Origin: Zeimonas sp041678445
GTDB taxonomy: Bacteria > Pseudomonadota > Gammaproteobacteria > Burkholderiales > Burkholderiaceae_E
Direction of reading: 5' to 3'
DNA length: 8,139 nt
Assembly: GCA_041678445.1 (NCBI GenBank)
Contig: JBAYOD010000137.1
Span: 1-8,139, forward strand
Of the stretch, positions 1 to 5,991 are shown in pieces (the stretch's first letter is position 1; each line of letters starts with the position of its first letter). The notes beneath the pieces are model-generated. The model was given only the letters and a program-made list of their open reading frames with translations, was not told where the DNA came from and made no database searches. The position numbers and the translations under genes are program-made.

Positions 1-32
1 CGGGCGCGCACAGGCTGGTAATCTCGCCGCTC

Positions 33-719
33 ATGAGCATCCTGGCCAGCCTCCAGCCCCGGTCGGGCGCAGCCGCCAGCCGCCCGACCCTGAACGCCGA
101 AGCCTACCGACTGCTCGAGGAAATGATCGTCACCCTCGAGCTCGCTCCGGGCAGCATCGTTTCCGAAGCCGTCCTGAGCGGACGCCTCGGCATCGGCATG
201 ACCCCGGTTCGCGAAGCCCTGCAACGGCTGTCCCGCGAGTACCTGGTGCGGATCCTGCCGCGCCGCGGCGTCGTCATCACCGCGATCGACATCGAGTTGC
301 AGATGAAGGTGCTCGAAACCCGTCGTGAACTCGACCGGCTGATCATCCGCGCCGCCGCCCGGCGCGCAAGCGGGCGTGAGCGCCGCGAAATCGGCGCGAT
401 CGGCACCCAGATGCTGAAGGCAGGCAAACGCGATGACGCGATCGGCATCATCCGGCTCAACGACGCGATGAACCAGCTGGCCGCCCAGGCTGCCGGCAAC
501 GAAACCGCGGCCAACGCCGTCGCTGCCCTGCACGCCGTGTCGCGGCGCTTCTGGTACAGCCACCAGGCCAGCAATCCGCTGACAGGCGAAACGGCCGGGC
601 GCCATGCCGCGGTGGCTGCGGCGATCGCGCGCGGCGACGAGGAGGGCGCGGCCGCGGCCTCCGACGCCCTGATCGATCACCTGTTCTCGTTCGCGCGCGC
701 GACGCTTGCCGAGGGCTGA
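33..719 (+). CDS. GntR family transcriptional regulator, FCD (FadR-like) subfamily
   Basis: A cytoplasmic DNA-binding regulator of 228 residues, a normal length for the FadR/FCD branch of the GntR family, which usually represses or activates small catabolic operons in response to an organic acid. The winged helix-turn-helix spans about residues 20-85, with the family signature around TPVREALQRL (57-66) and the wing at PRRGVVIT (76-83). The all-helical FCD effector domain spans about 90-225, with its AAGN (153-156) and RHAAV..AI..GD (190-202) blocks. FCD proteins often bind a metal through D-x3-H plus two later His. Here D144 is present but the +4 position is Q148. H191 fits, while the last His (H216) lies three residues further on than usual, so the metal site looks altered. 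The ATG at 33 lacks a clear Shine-Dalgarno and the frame stays open to the window edge, so an upstream start is possible. Its target operon is not identifiable; the gene is separated from the next by the inverted-repeat region. Confidence 0.9.
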   Translation: MSILASLQPRSGAAASRPTLNAEAYRLLEEMIVTLELAPGSIVSEAVLSGRLGIGMTPVREALQRLSREYLVRILPRRGVVITAIDIELQMKVLETRRELDRLIIRAAARRASGRERREIGAIGTQMLKAGKRDDAIGIIRLNDAMNQLAAQAAGNETAANAVAALHAVSRRFWYSHQASNPLTGETAGRHAAVAAAIARGDEEGAAAASDALIDHLFSFARATLAEG

Positions 720-1162
720 TAGCCCCCATTCGCGTTTGAACGTCTGGGGCGGGCCAAGGTGCGGGGGCTGGGCGGCCATCCGGGGATACGCAGCCCGATT
801 GCTGCCGAGTCAGGTCCCGGTCACGATTGCGCTGCCGAGCCGAGACCGCTTTGCGTTCGATCCCAAGCCACAGTCTGCCAGGACGCGGGGCGAGGCTTTC
901 GGCGCCCGCCTTGTGCGCAGCCGAGAAGCGCAGTGCTCGTGGCCAGCGCGCGCAGCGCGCACCAACCCTCTGACTTGCCGCCGACTGTTTGAGCGAAACG
1001 AACGAAGCGAAGCGAAGGGAGTGCAGCGAGTTTCGGCGGCAGGCCACGAGCGCGAGCATCACAGGGTACCCCGCGAAGCGGGGCAAGCACCCGGCGGGCG
1101 CCGAAAGCCTCGCCCCGCGTCCTGGCCCCGCGCCCCTTGCCGCTCGAATGCGAACGGACAGC
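720..1162. other. Gene-free intergenic region between the GntR gene and the crotonase-fold gene
   Basis: I see no credible gene in these 443 bases: frames that stay open on either strand give Arg/Pro/Ala-rich low-complexity translations with no family resemblance. The stretch lies downstream of the GntR gene and downstream of the minus-strand operon, so it is a convergent intergenic region. A weak hairpin (gcccc 722-726 with ggggc 746-750) follows the GntR stop without a T-run. Most of the remainder is the inverted repeat at 877-1126. Confidence 0.7.
877..1126. repeat. Large imperfect inverted repeat with GCGAA-rich centre
   Basis: The outer arms 877-910 and 1093-1126 are perfect reverse complements of each other over 34 bp. 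After two mismatched positions, GTGC at 913-916 matches GCAC at 1087-1090. Further in, GCTCGTGGCC (935-944) pairs with GGCCACGAGC (1042-1051), and TGCCGCCGA (975-983) pairs with TCGGCGGCA (1033-1041). The left arm carries an extra segment of roughly 30 bases (about 945-974), including the palindrome GCGCGC-GCA-GCGCGC (946-960). The right arm has its own hairpin, CCCCGC-GAA-GCGGGG (1069-1083). The centre (about 992-1020) is a run of GCGAA-like units. No transposase or ORF is present. As RNA it could fold into a long hairpin and serve as a terminator or mRNA stabiliser between convergent transcripts. From memory, similar GCGAA-rich inverted intergenic sequences are dispersed in Burkholderiales genomes; I cannot confirm that here. 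Confidence 0.8.
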
Positions 1163-1921
1163 TCAGCGCCGGCGGGCCGCAAGCTGCCGGGCGCGATAAT
1201 CGCTGAGCCGCCTGTGCAGGCCCGGCCGCGCCGCCGAGCGCACCAGCGCAGCCAGGTCCGCGTCGGCGCAGCCGTCCTGAGCCGCTGCCTTCAGCGCAGC
1301 ACAGGTCGGGCGATCGACAGCCGGCCCGGCCCCGAGCCCGGCCAGCACCGATTCGCGCAGCGAGCCTGCGGCCGGCGCGGCCACCCGTTCGCTGGCCAGC
1401 CCGCTGGCCAGTGCCAGCTCGACGTCGACAAGCCGGCGCCCGGCCACCCAGTCCAGGGCGCGGGCCTCGCCGACACGCACGGCCAGCCGCCGGGTGCCCA
1501 GCACGAGGCCGAAGCCGGCACCGGGAAAGCTCAGCGTGGCGCCGTCGGCCAGCAGCCGCAGGTCGCAGGCCGCGAACAGATCGGCGCCTGCGCCCATGAT
1601 CCGCCCCTGGCCGATGGCGACCGTGCGCAGCGGCGCCCGCCAGATCCGGTCGAGCAGCAGTTCGACTGCCACGAAGCGGGCCAGCAGCGTCGCATCGGTT
1701 TCATCGTCGAGCGCCGAAACGTCGAAGCCGGTGCAGAAATGGCGGCCCTGCGCATCGAAGATCACCGTATGGAGCGCCGGGTCGGCGATGGCCTCCTCGA
1801 ACGCAGCGGCCAGTTCGGTCACCAGCGCCGCCGACAGCGCATTGCCGCGTTCGCCGGCCGCCAGGGTCAGCGTTGCCACGCCGTCGTCGACCGGCCGCGC
1901 CACCACGACCTCAGCGCTCAC
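1163..1921 (-). CDS. Enoyl-CoA hydratase/isomerase (crotonase) family protein with atypical active site
   Basis: A cytoplasmic crotonase-fold protein of 252 residues, the usual length for the family, which acts on acyl-CoA thioesters. Visible family blocks are the HFCTGFDVSAL oxyanion/CoA loop (61-71), the IMGAGADLFAACDLRL helix start (108-123) and FGLVLGTRRL (137-146). In classical enoyl-CoA hydratases two Glu do catalysis. Here the first falls on D114 (GAGAD where GGGxE is usual), and the block that should hold the second (FPGAG, 132-136) has no acidic residue. It is therefore unlikely to be an ordinary 2-enoyl-CoA hydratase; an isomerase, hydrolase or other crotonase chemistry is possible. 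The start is GTG at 1921, chosen because it lies 4 nt after the dioxygenase stop codon and leaves a family-like N-terminus; no strong Shine-Dalgarno is visible, so translational coupling is likely. It is the last gene of the operon with the thiol dioxygenase, suggesting it handles the CoA ester of that enzyme's product or of a related acid. Confidence 0.85.
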   Translation of the reverse strand: MSAEVVVARPVDDGVATLTLAAGERGNALSAALVTELAAAFEEAIADPALHTVIFDAQGRHFCTGFDVSALDDETDATLLARFVAVELLLDRIWRAPLRTVAIGQGRIMGAGADLFAACDLRLLADGATLSFPGAGFGLVLGTRRLAVRVGEARALDWVAGRRLVDVELALASGLASERVAAPAAGSLRESVLAGLGAGPAVDRPTCAALKAAAQDGCADADLAALVRSAARPGLHRRLSDYRARQLAARRR

Positions 1922-1925
1922 CGGC

Positions 1926-2561
1926 TCAGCCTGCCAGCTGCGCCCGCACGGCGGCGGAGCGGTCCCAGAGGTTCGGGACGGTGGCCGACGAATAGCCGGA
2001 GACGAAGTCCTTGACCTCGCCGGTTTCGGGCACGAAGACGTGGCGCTGCACAGCACCGATGTTGGCGCCGTAGACGTGAATGCTGATCGACGCCCGGTCG
2101 GGCAGGCCGTTGGCCACGACATGCAGGTCGCCGATCGTCGGCGAAACGGCGTCGACCTGCCCGGGTTCGAGCCGCTCTTCAGGGCCTTCGGGCTGCAGTC
2201 GGCCGGCCGCGTCGCGGCGCCAGCGCTGGGCCAGTTCGCAGCCACGCAGCATGCCGATCAGTCCCCAGACGGTGTGGTCGTGGACCGGCGTGCGCTGTCC
2301 GGGGCCCCAGACGAAACTGACTACCGAGAAGCGTTCGAGCGGATCGGCATGCAGCAGGTACTGCCGGTAGAACTGTGGGTCGGGTTGCGCGCAGTCCTCG
2401 GGCAACCAGTCGTCGCGCGCAACCAGCCGGCCCAGCAGTTGCCGGCCTTCGGCGATCAGCACGGCCTCGTCGTCAGTGCGCTCGACCAGCCGCGTCATCG
2501 CGATGACGAAGTCGCGCAACGGCGCAATGCGCTCGGCAGCCATGGCATCCTCCTGCTTCAT
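1926..2561 (-). CDS. Cysteine dioxygenase-family thiol dioxygenase, Gln type (probable 3-mercaptopropionate dioxygenase)
   Basis: A cupin-fold non-heme iron enzyme of 211 residues that adds O2 to a thiol to give a sulfinate. Numbering from the ATG at 2561, the iron ligands are H94 and H96 (PVHDHTVWG) and H147 (GDLHVVANG). The Ser-His-Tyr triad is S160-H162-Y164 (SISIHVYG). Animal cysteine dioxygenases bind the substrate carboxylate with an Arg; here YRQYLL puts Q67 at that place, with R173 (AVQRHVF) further on. As I recall, this combination marks the bacterial Gln-type enzymes that prefer 3-mercaptopropionate over cysteine. The position of the mammalian Cys-Tyr crosslink cysteine appears not to be Cys, as in other bacterial members. 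Two starts are plausible: ATG at 2561, overlapping the iclR stop as TGATG and preceded by AGGAGGTGA, or ATG at 2543, preceded by AGGAGG 5 nt away. A TTG at 2564 is less likely. The gene is co-transcribed with the IclR regulator and the crotonase-fold gene. Cysteine or another small thiol as substrate cannot be excluded. Confidence 0.88.
   Translation of the reverse strand: MKQEDAMAAERIAPLRDFVIAMTRLVERTDDEAVLIAEGRQLLGRLVARDDWLPEDCAQPDPQFYRQYLLHADPLERFSVVSFVWGPGQRTPVHDHTVWGLIGMLRGCELAQRWRRDAAGRLQPEGPEERLEPGQVDAVSPTIGDLHVVANGLPDRASISIHVYGANIGAVQRHVFVPETGEVKDFVSGYSSATVPNLWDRSAAVRAQLAG
2549..2554 (-). promoter_or_regulatory. Shine-Dalgarno AGGAGG for the internal dioxygenase start (ATG at 2543)
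   Basis: On the minus strand AGGAGG sits 5 nt before the ATG at 2543, near-ideal spacing. It lies inside the first codons of the longer reading from 2561, so the dioxygenase has two good initiation sites six codons apart. Confidence 0.55.
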
Positions 2562-3397
2562 CAAGTTTCACCTCCTGCGCCGATCGCCGACGAGATCCCG
2601 TCGGCGGCAGCAATCACGTCGACCGACAGCGCCTTGAAGCGCGACGGCCTGAGCCGGTCGACCGGCCCCGATACGCCGATCGCGGCGATCACCTGGCCGG
2701 CAGGATCGCGCACCGGGGCGGCCACGCCGCAGACTTCCTCGCGCCACTCGCCACGATTGCCCGCGAAACCGACATTTCGGATCCGCTCCATCTCGCGCAG
2801 GAAGGCTGCCGGGTCGGTGATCGTCTTCGACGAATGGCCAACCAGGCGCTGCGACAGCGCGTCGAGCTGGCCCGGATCCTGCCAGGCGAGCAGGGCCTTG
2901 CCGGTGGCCACGCACCAAGCCGGCGCCCGGCCGCCGACCTCGGAATAGGCGCGCACCGGCTCGGGGCTGTCGAGCTTGTGGATGTAGACGACCTCGTCGC
3001 CATCGAGCACCGACAGATGCACGGTCTCGCGCGTGCATCCTAGCAGCCTGGTCATGTACGGCGTGGCGATCTGGCGAATGTCGAGGCGTTCGAACACCGC
3101 GCTGCCCAGTTGCCAGAGCCGGAGCGTGGCCGCATAGGTTCCGGCCGGATCGACGCGCCGCACATAGCCCAGCGCCACCCACCCCTGCAGCAGGCGATGC
3201 GTGAGGCTCTTGCCGAAGCCGAGCTGGCGCGCCAGCTCGGTGACACCGGCCGGCCGCTCGCAGTGGGCGAGCGTCTCGAGCAAACGCATACCTTTGACGA
3301 GAGTATTGTTCAATCTGCGACCCGAGGCGAAGTGCGGCAGAATGGACACGGTCGGATCCGCTGCACGCGCAGTTGATCCGTATTCCAGAACATCCAT
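2561..3397 (-). CDS. IclR family transcriptional regulator
   Basis: A cytoplasmic regulator of up to 278 residues. The N-terminal winged helix-turn-helix covers about residues 33-98: LVKGMRLLETLA opens it, the recognition helix lies at GKSLTHRLL (62-70) and the wing ends near GTYAATLRL. The C-terminal IclR effector domain follows (about 100-272), with the blocks VHLSVLDGDEVVYI, CVATGKALLAW and GVAAPVRDPAGQVIAAIGVSG. IclR proteins commonly bind small organic acids and control adjacent, often divergent, catabolic genes. That fits its position here: first gene of the operon with the thiol dioxygenase and crotonase-fold gene, and head-to-head with the molybdoenzyme gene. The ATG at 3397 leaves only 32 nt to the divergent start, lacks a Shine-Dalgarno, and puts about 30 residues ahead of the HTH. 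A GTG at 3349 (Val17), with a weak GGAT upstream, would give a more typical N-terminus and an 80-nt intergenic region. The true start is therefore uncertain; the family call is not. Confidence 0.9.
   Translation of the reverse strand: MDVLEYGSTARAADPTVSILPHFASGRRLNNTLVKGMRLLETLAHCERPAGVTELARQLGFGKSLTHRLLQGWVALGYVRRVDPAGTYAATLRLWQLGSAVFERLDIRQIATPYMTRLLGCTRETVHLSVLDGDEVVYIHKLDSPEPVRAYSEVGGRAPAWCVATGKALLAWQDPGQLDALSQRLVGHSSKTITDPAAFLREMERIRNVGFAGNRGEWREEVCGVAAPVRDPAGQVIAAIGVSGPVDRLRPSRFKALSVDVIAAADGISSAIGAGGET
2568..2576 (-). promoter_or_regulatory. Shine-Dalgarno AGGAGGTGA for the dioxygenase (ATG at 2561)
   Basis: On the minus strand AGGAGGTGA, a full match to the anti-Shine-Dalgarno core, lies in the final codons of the iclR-type gene. 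GGAGG is 9 nt before the ATG at 2561. Together with the TGATG stop/start overlap it indicates coupled translation of the regulator and the dioxygenase. Confidence 0.6.
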
Positions 3398-3400
3398 ACT
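3373..3400 (+). promoter_or_regulatory. Possible sigma70-type promoter for the molybdoenzyme gene
   Basis: TTGATC (3373-3378), 16 bases, then CATACT (3395-3400) gives 4/6 matches at both the -35 and -10 boxes, about 30 bp upstream of the ATG at 3430. The surrounding 50 bases are clearly more AT-rich than the rest of the window, as expected for a promoter. CCGTA (3379-3383) and TACGG (3405-3409) form a widely spaced inverted pair around the -10 region that an IclR dimer could bind; this is speculative. The boxes overlap the ATG at 3397 on the other strand, one more reason to suspect a shorter iclR gene. Confidence 0.3.
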
Positions 3401-3429
3401 AAATTACGGAACCATCCTAGACTTTGGCC

Positions 3430-5880
3430 ATGACATCCGTCAAGCAAGCAGACCGCCCGGCATCCCTGCCGGACGACTCGGCCCCCGCCGGCAGCGACCA
3501 GCGCACCGGCCTGGCCAAGGCACGCCTCGAGCACCGGCGCCTGACGACCAGCCACTGGGGCATCTACGAGGTGGTCACCAACCCGGTGAGCGGCGAAGTG
3601 CAGGCCTTGCGCGGCCTCCCTGAAGACCCCGATCCGTCGCCGATCGGGCCGCCCATGCTCGCAGCGAATCGTGCGCAGACCCGCGTCCGCCGTCCGTCGG
3701 TGCGCGCCGGCTGGCTCGAACGGCGCCCCGGTGACGATCGTGCGCACGGCGGCGCGGGCCGCGGCCGCGAGCCCTTCGTCGAGGTTTCCTGGGAGACCGC
3801 CCTCGACCTGGTCGCCGGCGAACTCGACCGGGTACGCCGCACGCACGGCAACGCCTCGATCTTCGGCGGCTCCTACGGCTGGTCGAGCGCCGGCCGCTTC
3901 CACCACGCCCAGAGCCAGGTCCACCGCTTCCTGAACGCCATCGGCGGCTACGTCCGGCATGCCGACACCTACAGCCTCGGGGCCGGCCGGGTCATCCTGC
4001 CGCACATCGTCGCCTCGATGGACACGCTGATGGCCGGCCACCACGGCTGGGACGTGCTGGCCGCCCACACCCGGCTGTTCGTCAGCTTCGGCGGCGTACC
4101 CGCCAAGAACGCACAGATCTCGGCCGGCGGCACGGCCCGCCACCGGGTCCGGGAAGGGCTCGCCGCGATGGCGGCCAACGGTTGCCGCTTCGTGAACTTC
4201 AGCCCGGTCGGCACCGATCTCGAGATCGCCGGGGCCGAAGACTCGGTCGAATGGATTCCGGTCCGCCCGGGCAGCGACACCGCGGTGATGCTCGCGCTGG
4301 CCACCGAGATCGTGAAGGCCGGCCGGCACGACAGCGCGTTCCTGGAGCGCTACTGCGTGGGCTTCGAGCGCTGGCGCGACTACCTGCTGGGCAAGGTCGA
4401 CGGAATCGTTCACGATGCCGACTGGGCGGCGCCGATCAGCGGCGTGTCCGCCGAGCGGCTGCGCAAGCTCGCCGGCGAGCTCACCGCCACCCGCTCGCTG
4501 ATCAACGTCGCCTGGTCGATCCAGCGCGCCGAACACGGCGAACAGCCGTACTGGGCGGCGGTGGGCCTCGCCGCCCTGGTCGGCCAGATCGGCCTGCCCG
4601 GGGGCGGCTTCGGGATCGGCTACGGCGCGGTCAACCTGATCGGCAGCCCTGAGCGCCAGTTCGGCGGCCCGACGCTGGGGCAGGGGCGCAACGCCGTCGA
4701 TGCCTTCATTCCGGTGGCCCGGATCACCGACATGCTGCTGTCGCCCGGCCAGCCATTTCGCTACAACGGCGCCACCTACCGCTATCCGGACATCCGGCTG
4801 ATCTACTGGGCCGGCGGCAATCCCTTCCACCATCACCAGGATCTGAACCGGTTCGCGCAGGCCTGGCAGCGCCCCGAAACCATCGTCGTCAACGAGCAGT
4901 TCTGGACGCCGACCGCCAAGATGGCCGATATCGTCCTGCCGGCCACGACCGCGCTCGAGCGCGAAGACATCGGCTACTCCACTCGCGAGGCGCTGATCGT
5001 GGCGATGAAGCCGGTCTGCGCCCCGCAGGGCGAAGCCCGCGACGACTACACGATCTTCTCCGGGCTGGCCCACCGGCTGGGCGCCGGCGAAGTCTTCACC
5101 GAGGGACTGGACGCCCGGCAGTGGCTGGTCCGCATGTACGAGGCGTCGGTGCCGCGCGCGGCGGCGGTCGGCATCGAGCTGCCGCCTTTCGACGCGCTCT
5201 GGCGAGCCGGGGCAGCCCGTCTGCCGGCTCCCGAGACCCCGGTCGTGATGCTCGAAGCCTTCCGGCGCGATCCGGCCGGTTCACCCCTGAATACGCCCAG
5301 CGGCCGGATCGAACTGTTCTCGGAGCGCATCGACAGCTTCGGCCTGCAGGACTGCCCGGGCCACCCCGCCTGGCTGGAACCGGTCGAATGGCTGGGCAAC
5401 CCCGCAGTGCGCGAGGCGCCTCTCTTCCACCTGCTTTCCGACCAGCCTGCCACCCGGCTGCACAGCCAGCTCGATTTCTCGACCCACAGCCTGGCCGGCA
5501 AGATCGACGGCCGCGAACCGGTCTGGATCCATCCCGACGACGCCGCCGGACACGGTATCGAGGAAGGCGCGCTGGTCAGGCTCTTCAACCAGCGGGGCGC
5601 CTGCCTGGCGGTCGCGCAGCTGACCGACCGGATCGCCCGCGGCGTGCTCAAGCTGTCGACCGGCGCCTGGTGGGATCCGGCCGAACCGGGCGTGCCCGGC
5701 AGCCTCGACAAGCACGGCAACCCGAACGTGCTGACCCAGGACGTGCCCACCTCCGAGCTGGCGCAGGGCTGCGCGGCCCAGAGCTGCCTGGTGCGCATCG
5801 AGGTCTTCGCGGGAACCCCACCGCCGGTCACCGCCTTCGACCCGCCGCCGTTCCGGCCAGCCCCTCCTGGTGTTCTGTAA
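3430..5880 (+). CDS. Molybdopterin-dependent oxidoreductase, BisC/DMSO-reductase (S-/N-oxide reductase) type
   Basis: A bis-molybdopterin-guanine-dinucleotide enzyme of 816 residues, close to the 730-830 usual for biotin sulfoxide, DMSO and TMAO reductases. It should reduce an S- or N-oxide, or run a related oxygen-transfer reaction. Key residues: the GSYGW block carries Y149 and W151, matching the active-site Tyr114/Trp116 pair of Rhodobacter DMSO reductase. Molybdenum is probably held by S182 in DTYSLGAG; the 31-residue spacing between W151 and S182 equals that in the Rhodobacter enzyme. As I recall, Tyr114 is kept in DMSO and biotin sulfoxide reductases but not in TMAO reductases. The C-terminal dinucleotide-binding domain runs about 662-785. 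There is no N-terminal Cys motif for an iron-sulfur cluster and no twin-arginine or Sec signal, so it is predicted cytoplasmic like BisC. ATG at 3430 is preferred over a TTG two codons upstream; no good Shine-Dalgarno is seen. It diverges from the IclR gene, which probably regulates it. Its substrate is unknown. Confidence 0.9.
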   Translation: MTSVKQADRPASLPDDSAPAGSDQRTGLAKARLEHRRLTTSHWGIYEVVTNPVSGEVQALRGLPEDPDPSPIGPPMLAANRAQTRVRRPSVRAGWLERRPGDDRAHGGAGRGREPFVEVSWETALDLVAGELDRVRRTHGNASIFGGSYGWSSAGRFHHAQSQVHRFLNAIGGYVRHADTYSLGAGRVILPHIVASMDTLMAGHHGWDVLAAHTRLFVSFGGVPAKNAQISAGGTARHRVREGLAAMAANGCRFVNFSPVGTDLEIAGAEDSVEWIPVRPGSDTAVMLALATEIVKAGRHDSAFLERYCVGFERWRDYLLGKVDGIVHDADWAAPISGVSAERLRKLAGELTATRSLINVAWSIQRAEHGEQPYWAAVGLAALVGQIGLPGGGFGIGYGAVNLIGSPERQFGGPTLGQGRNAVDAFIPVARITDMLLSPGQPFRYNGATYRYPDIRLIYWAGGNPFHHHQDLNRFAQAWQRPETIVVNEQFWTPTAKMADIVLPATTALEREDIGYSTREALIVAMKPVCAPQGEARDDYTIFSGLAHRLGAGEVFTEGLDARQWLVRMYEASVPRAAAVGIELPPFDALWRAGAARLPAPETPVVMLEAFRRDPAGSPLNTPSGRIELFSERIDSFGLQDCPGHPAWLEPVEWLGNPAVREAPLFHLLSDQPATRLHSQLDFSTHSLAGKIDGREPVWIHPDDAAGHGIEEGALVRLFNQRGACLAVAQLTDRIARGVLKLSTGAWWDPAEPGVPGSLDKHGNPNVLTQDVPTSELAQGCAAQSCLVRIEVFAGTPPPVTAFDPPPFRPAPPGVL

Positions 5881-5887
5881 GCTCGGC

Positions 5888-5920
5888 GTTCTGCAAACAA
5901 GAACGACCGTTCCATGTTCT
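5888..5920. promoter_or_regulatory. Cluster of GTTCT/AGAAC half-sites upstream of the yeiH-like gene
   Basis: GTTCT (5888-5892) and AGAAC (5900-5904) form an inverted repeat with a 7-nt spacer. The core TTC-N9-GAA fits the generic LysR-type box. GAAC (5901-5904) and GTTC (5909-5912) form a second inverted repeat with a 4-nt spacer, and a further GTTCT lies at 5916-5920. The site is about 70-100 bp before the ATG at 5992, in the 111-nt gap after the molybdoenzyme gene. E. coli yeiH neighbours a LysR-type regulator, YeiE, which makes such a site plausible, but no LysR gene is in this window. It could be chance. Confidence 0.3.
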
Positions 5921-5991
5921 GAGGCGTCCGCGAGCGGATCGGGGCCCGGGCCGGGTAAGATTCCGACCCAGGCCCTTCCCGCCGCACGTCC

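Noticed and set aside
1..21. Possible last six codons and TAA stop of an upstream plus-strand gene, ending 11 nt before the GntR start
   Set aside because: Six codons give no coding evidence; the stop could be chance. The GntR frame itself is also open to the window edge.
993..1018. GCGAA-like short units considered as a CRISPR or tandem-repeat array
   Set aside because: The units are only 4-6 bases, irregular and without spacers; they are better treated as the centre of the larger inverted repeat.
1163..2245. Reading the crotonase-fold gene as a 360-residue protein starting at 2245
   Set aside because: The first ~108 residues would be read out of frame over the dioxygenase gene and show no family similarity; a GTG at 1921, just after the dioxygenase stop, gives a normal crotonase length.
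989..2948. Long plus-strand open frames across the dioxygenase/crotonase/IclR operon
   Set aside because: Their translations are low-complexity Arg/Pro/Ser/Ala-rich shadows opposite three well-recognised minus-strand genes.
3430..3560. Arg-Arg in HRRLTTSHW (molybdoenzyme residues 35-43) considered as a twin-arginine export signal
   Set aside because: No hydrophobic stretch follows; the segment runs straight into the conserved first domain, so a cytoplasmic location fits better.
3310..5073. A 587-codon open frame on the minus strand opposite the molybdoenzyme gene
   Set aside because: It is the antisense shadow of the molybdoenzyme gene in very GC-rich DNA. Its translation shows no recognisable family and the plus-strand protein has clear conserved motifs.
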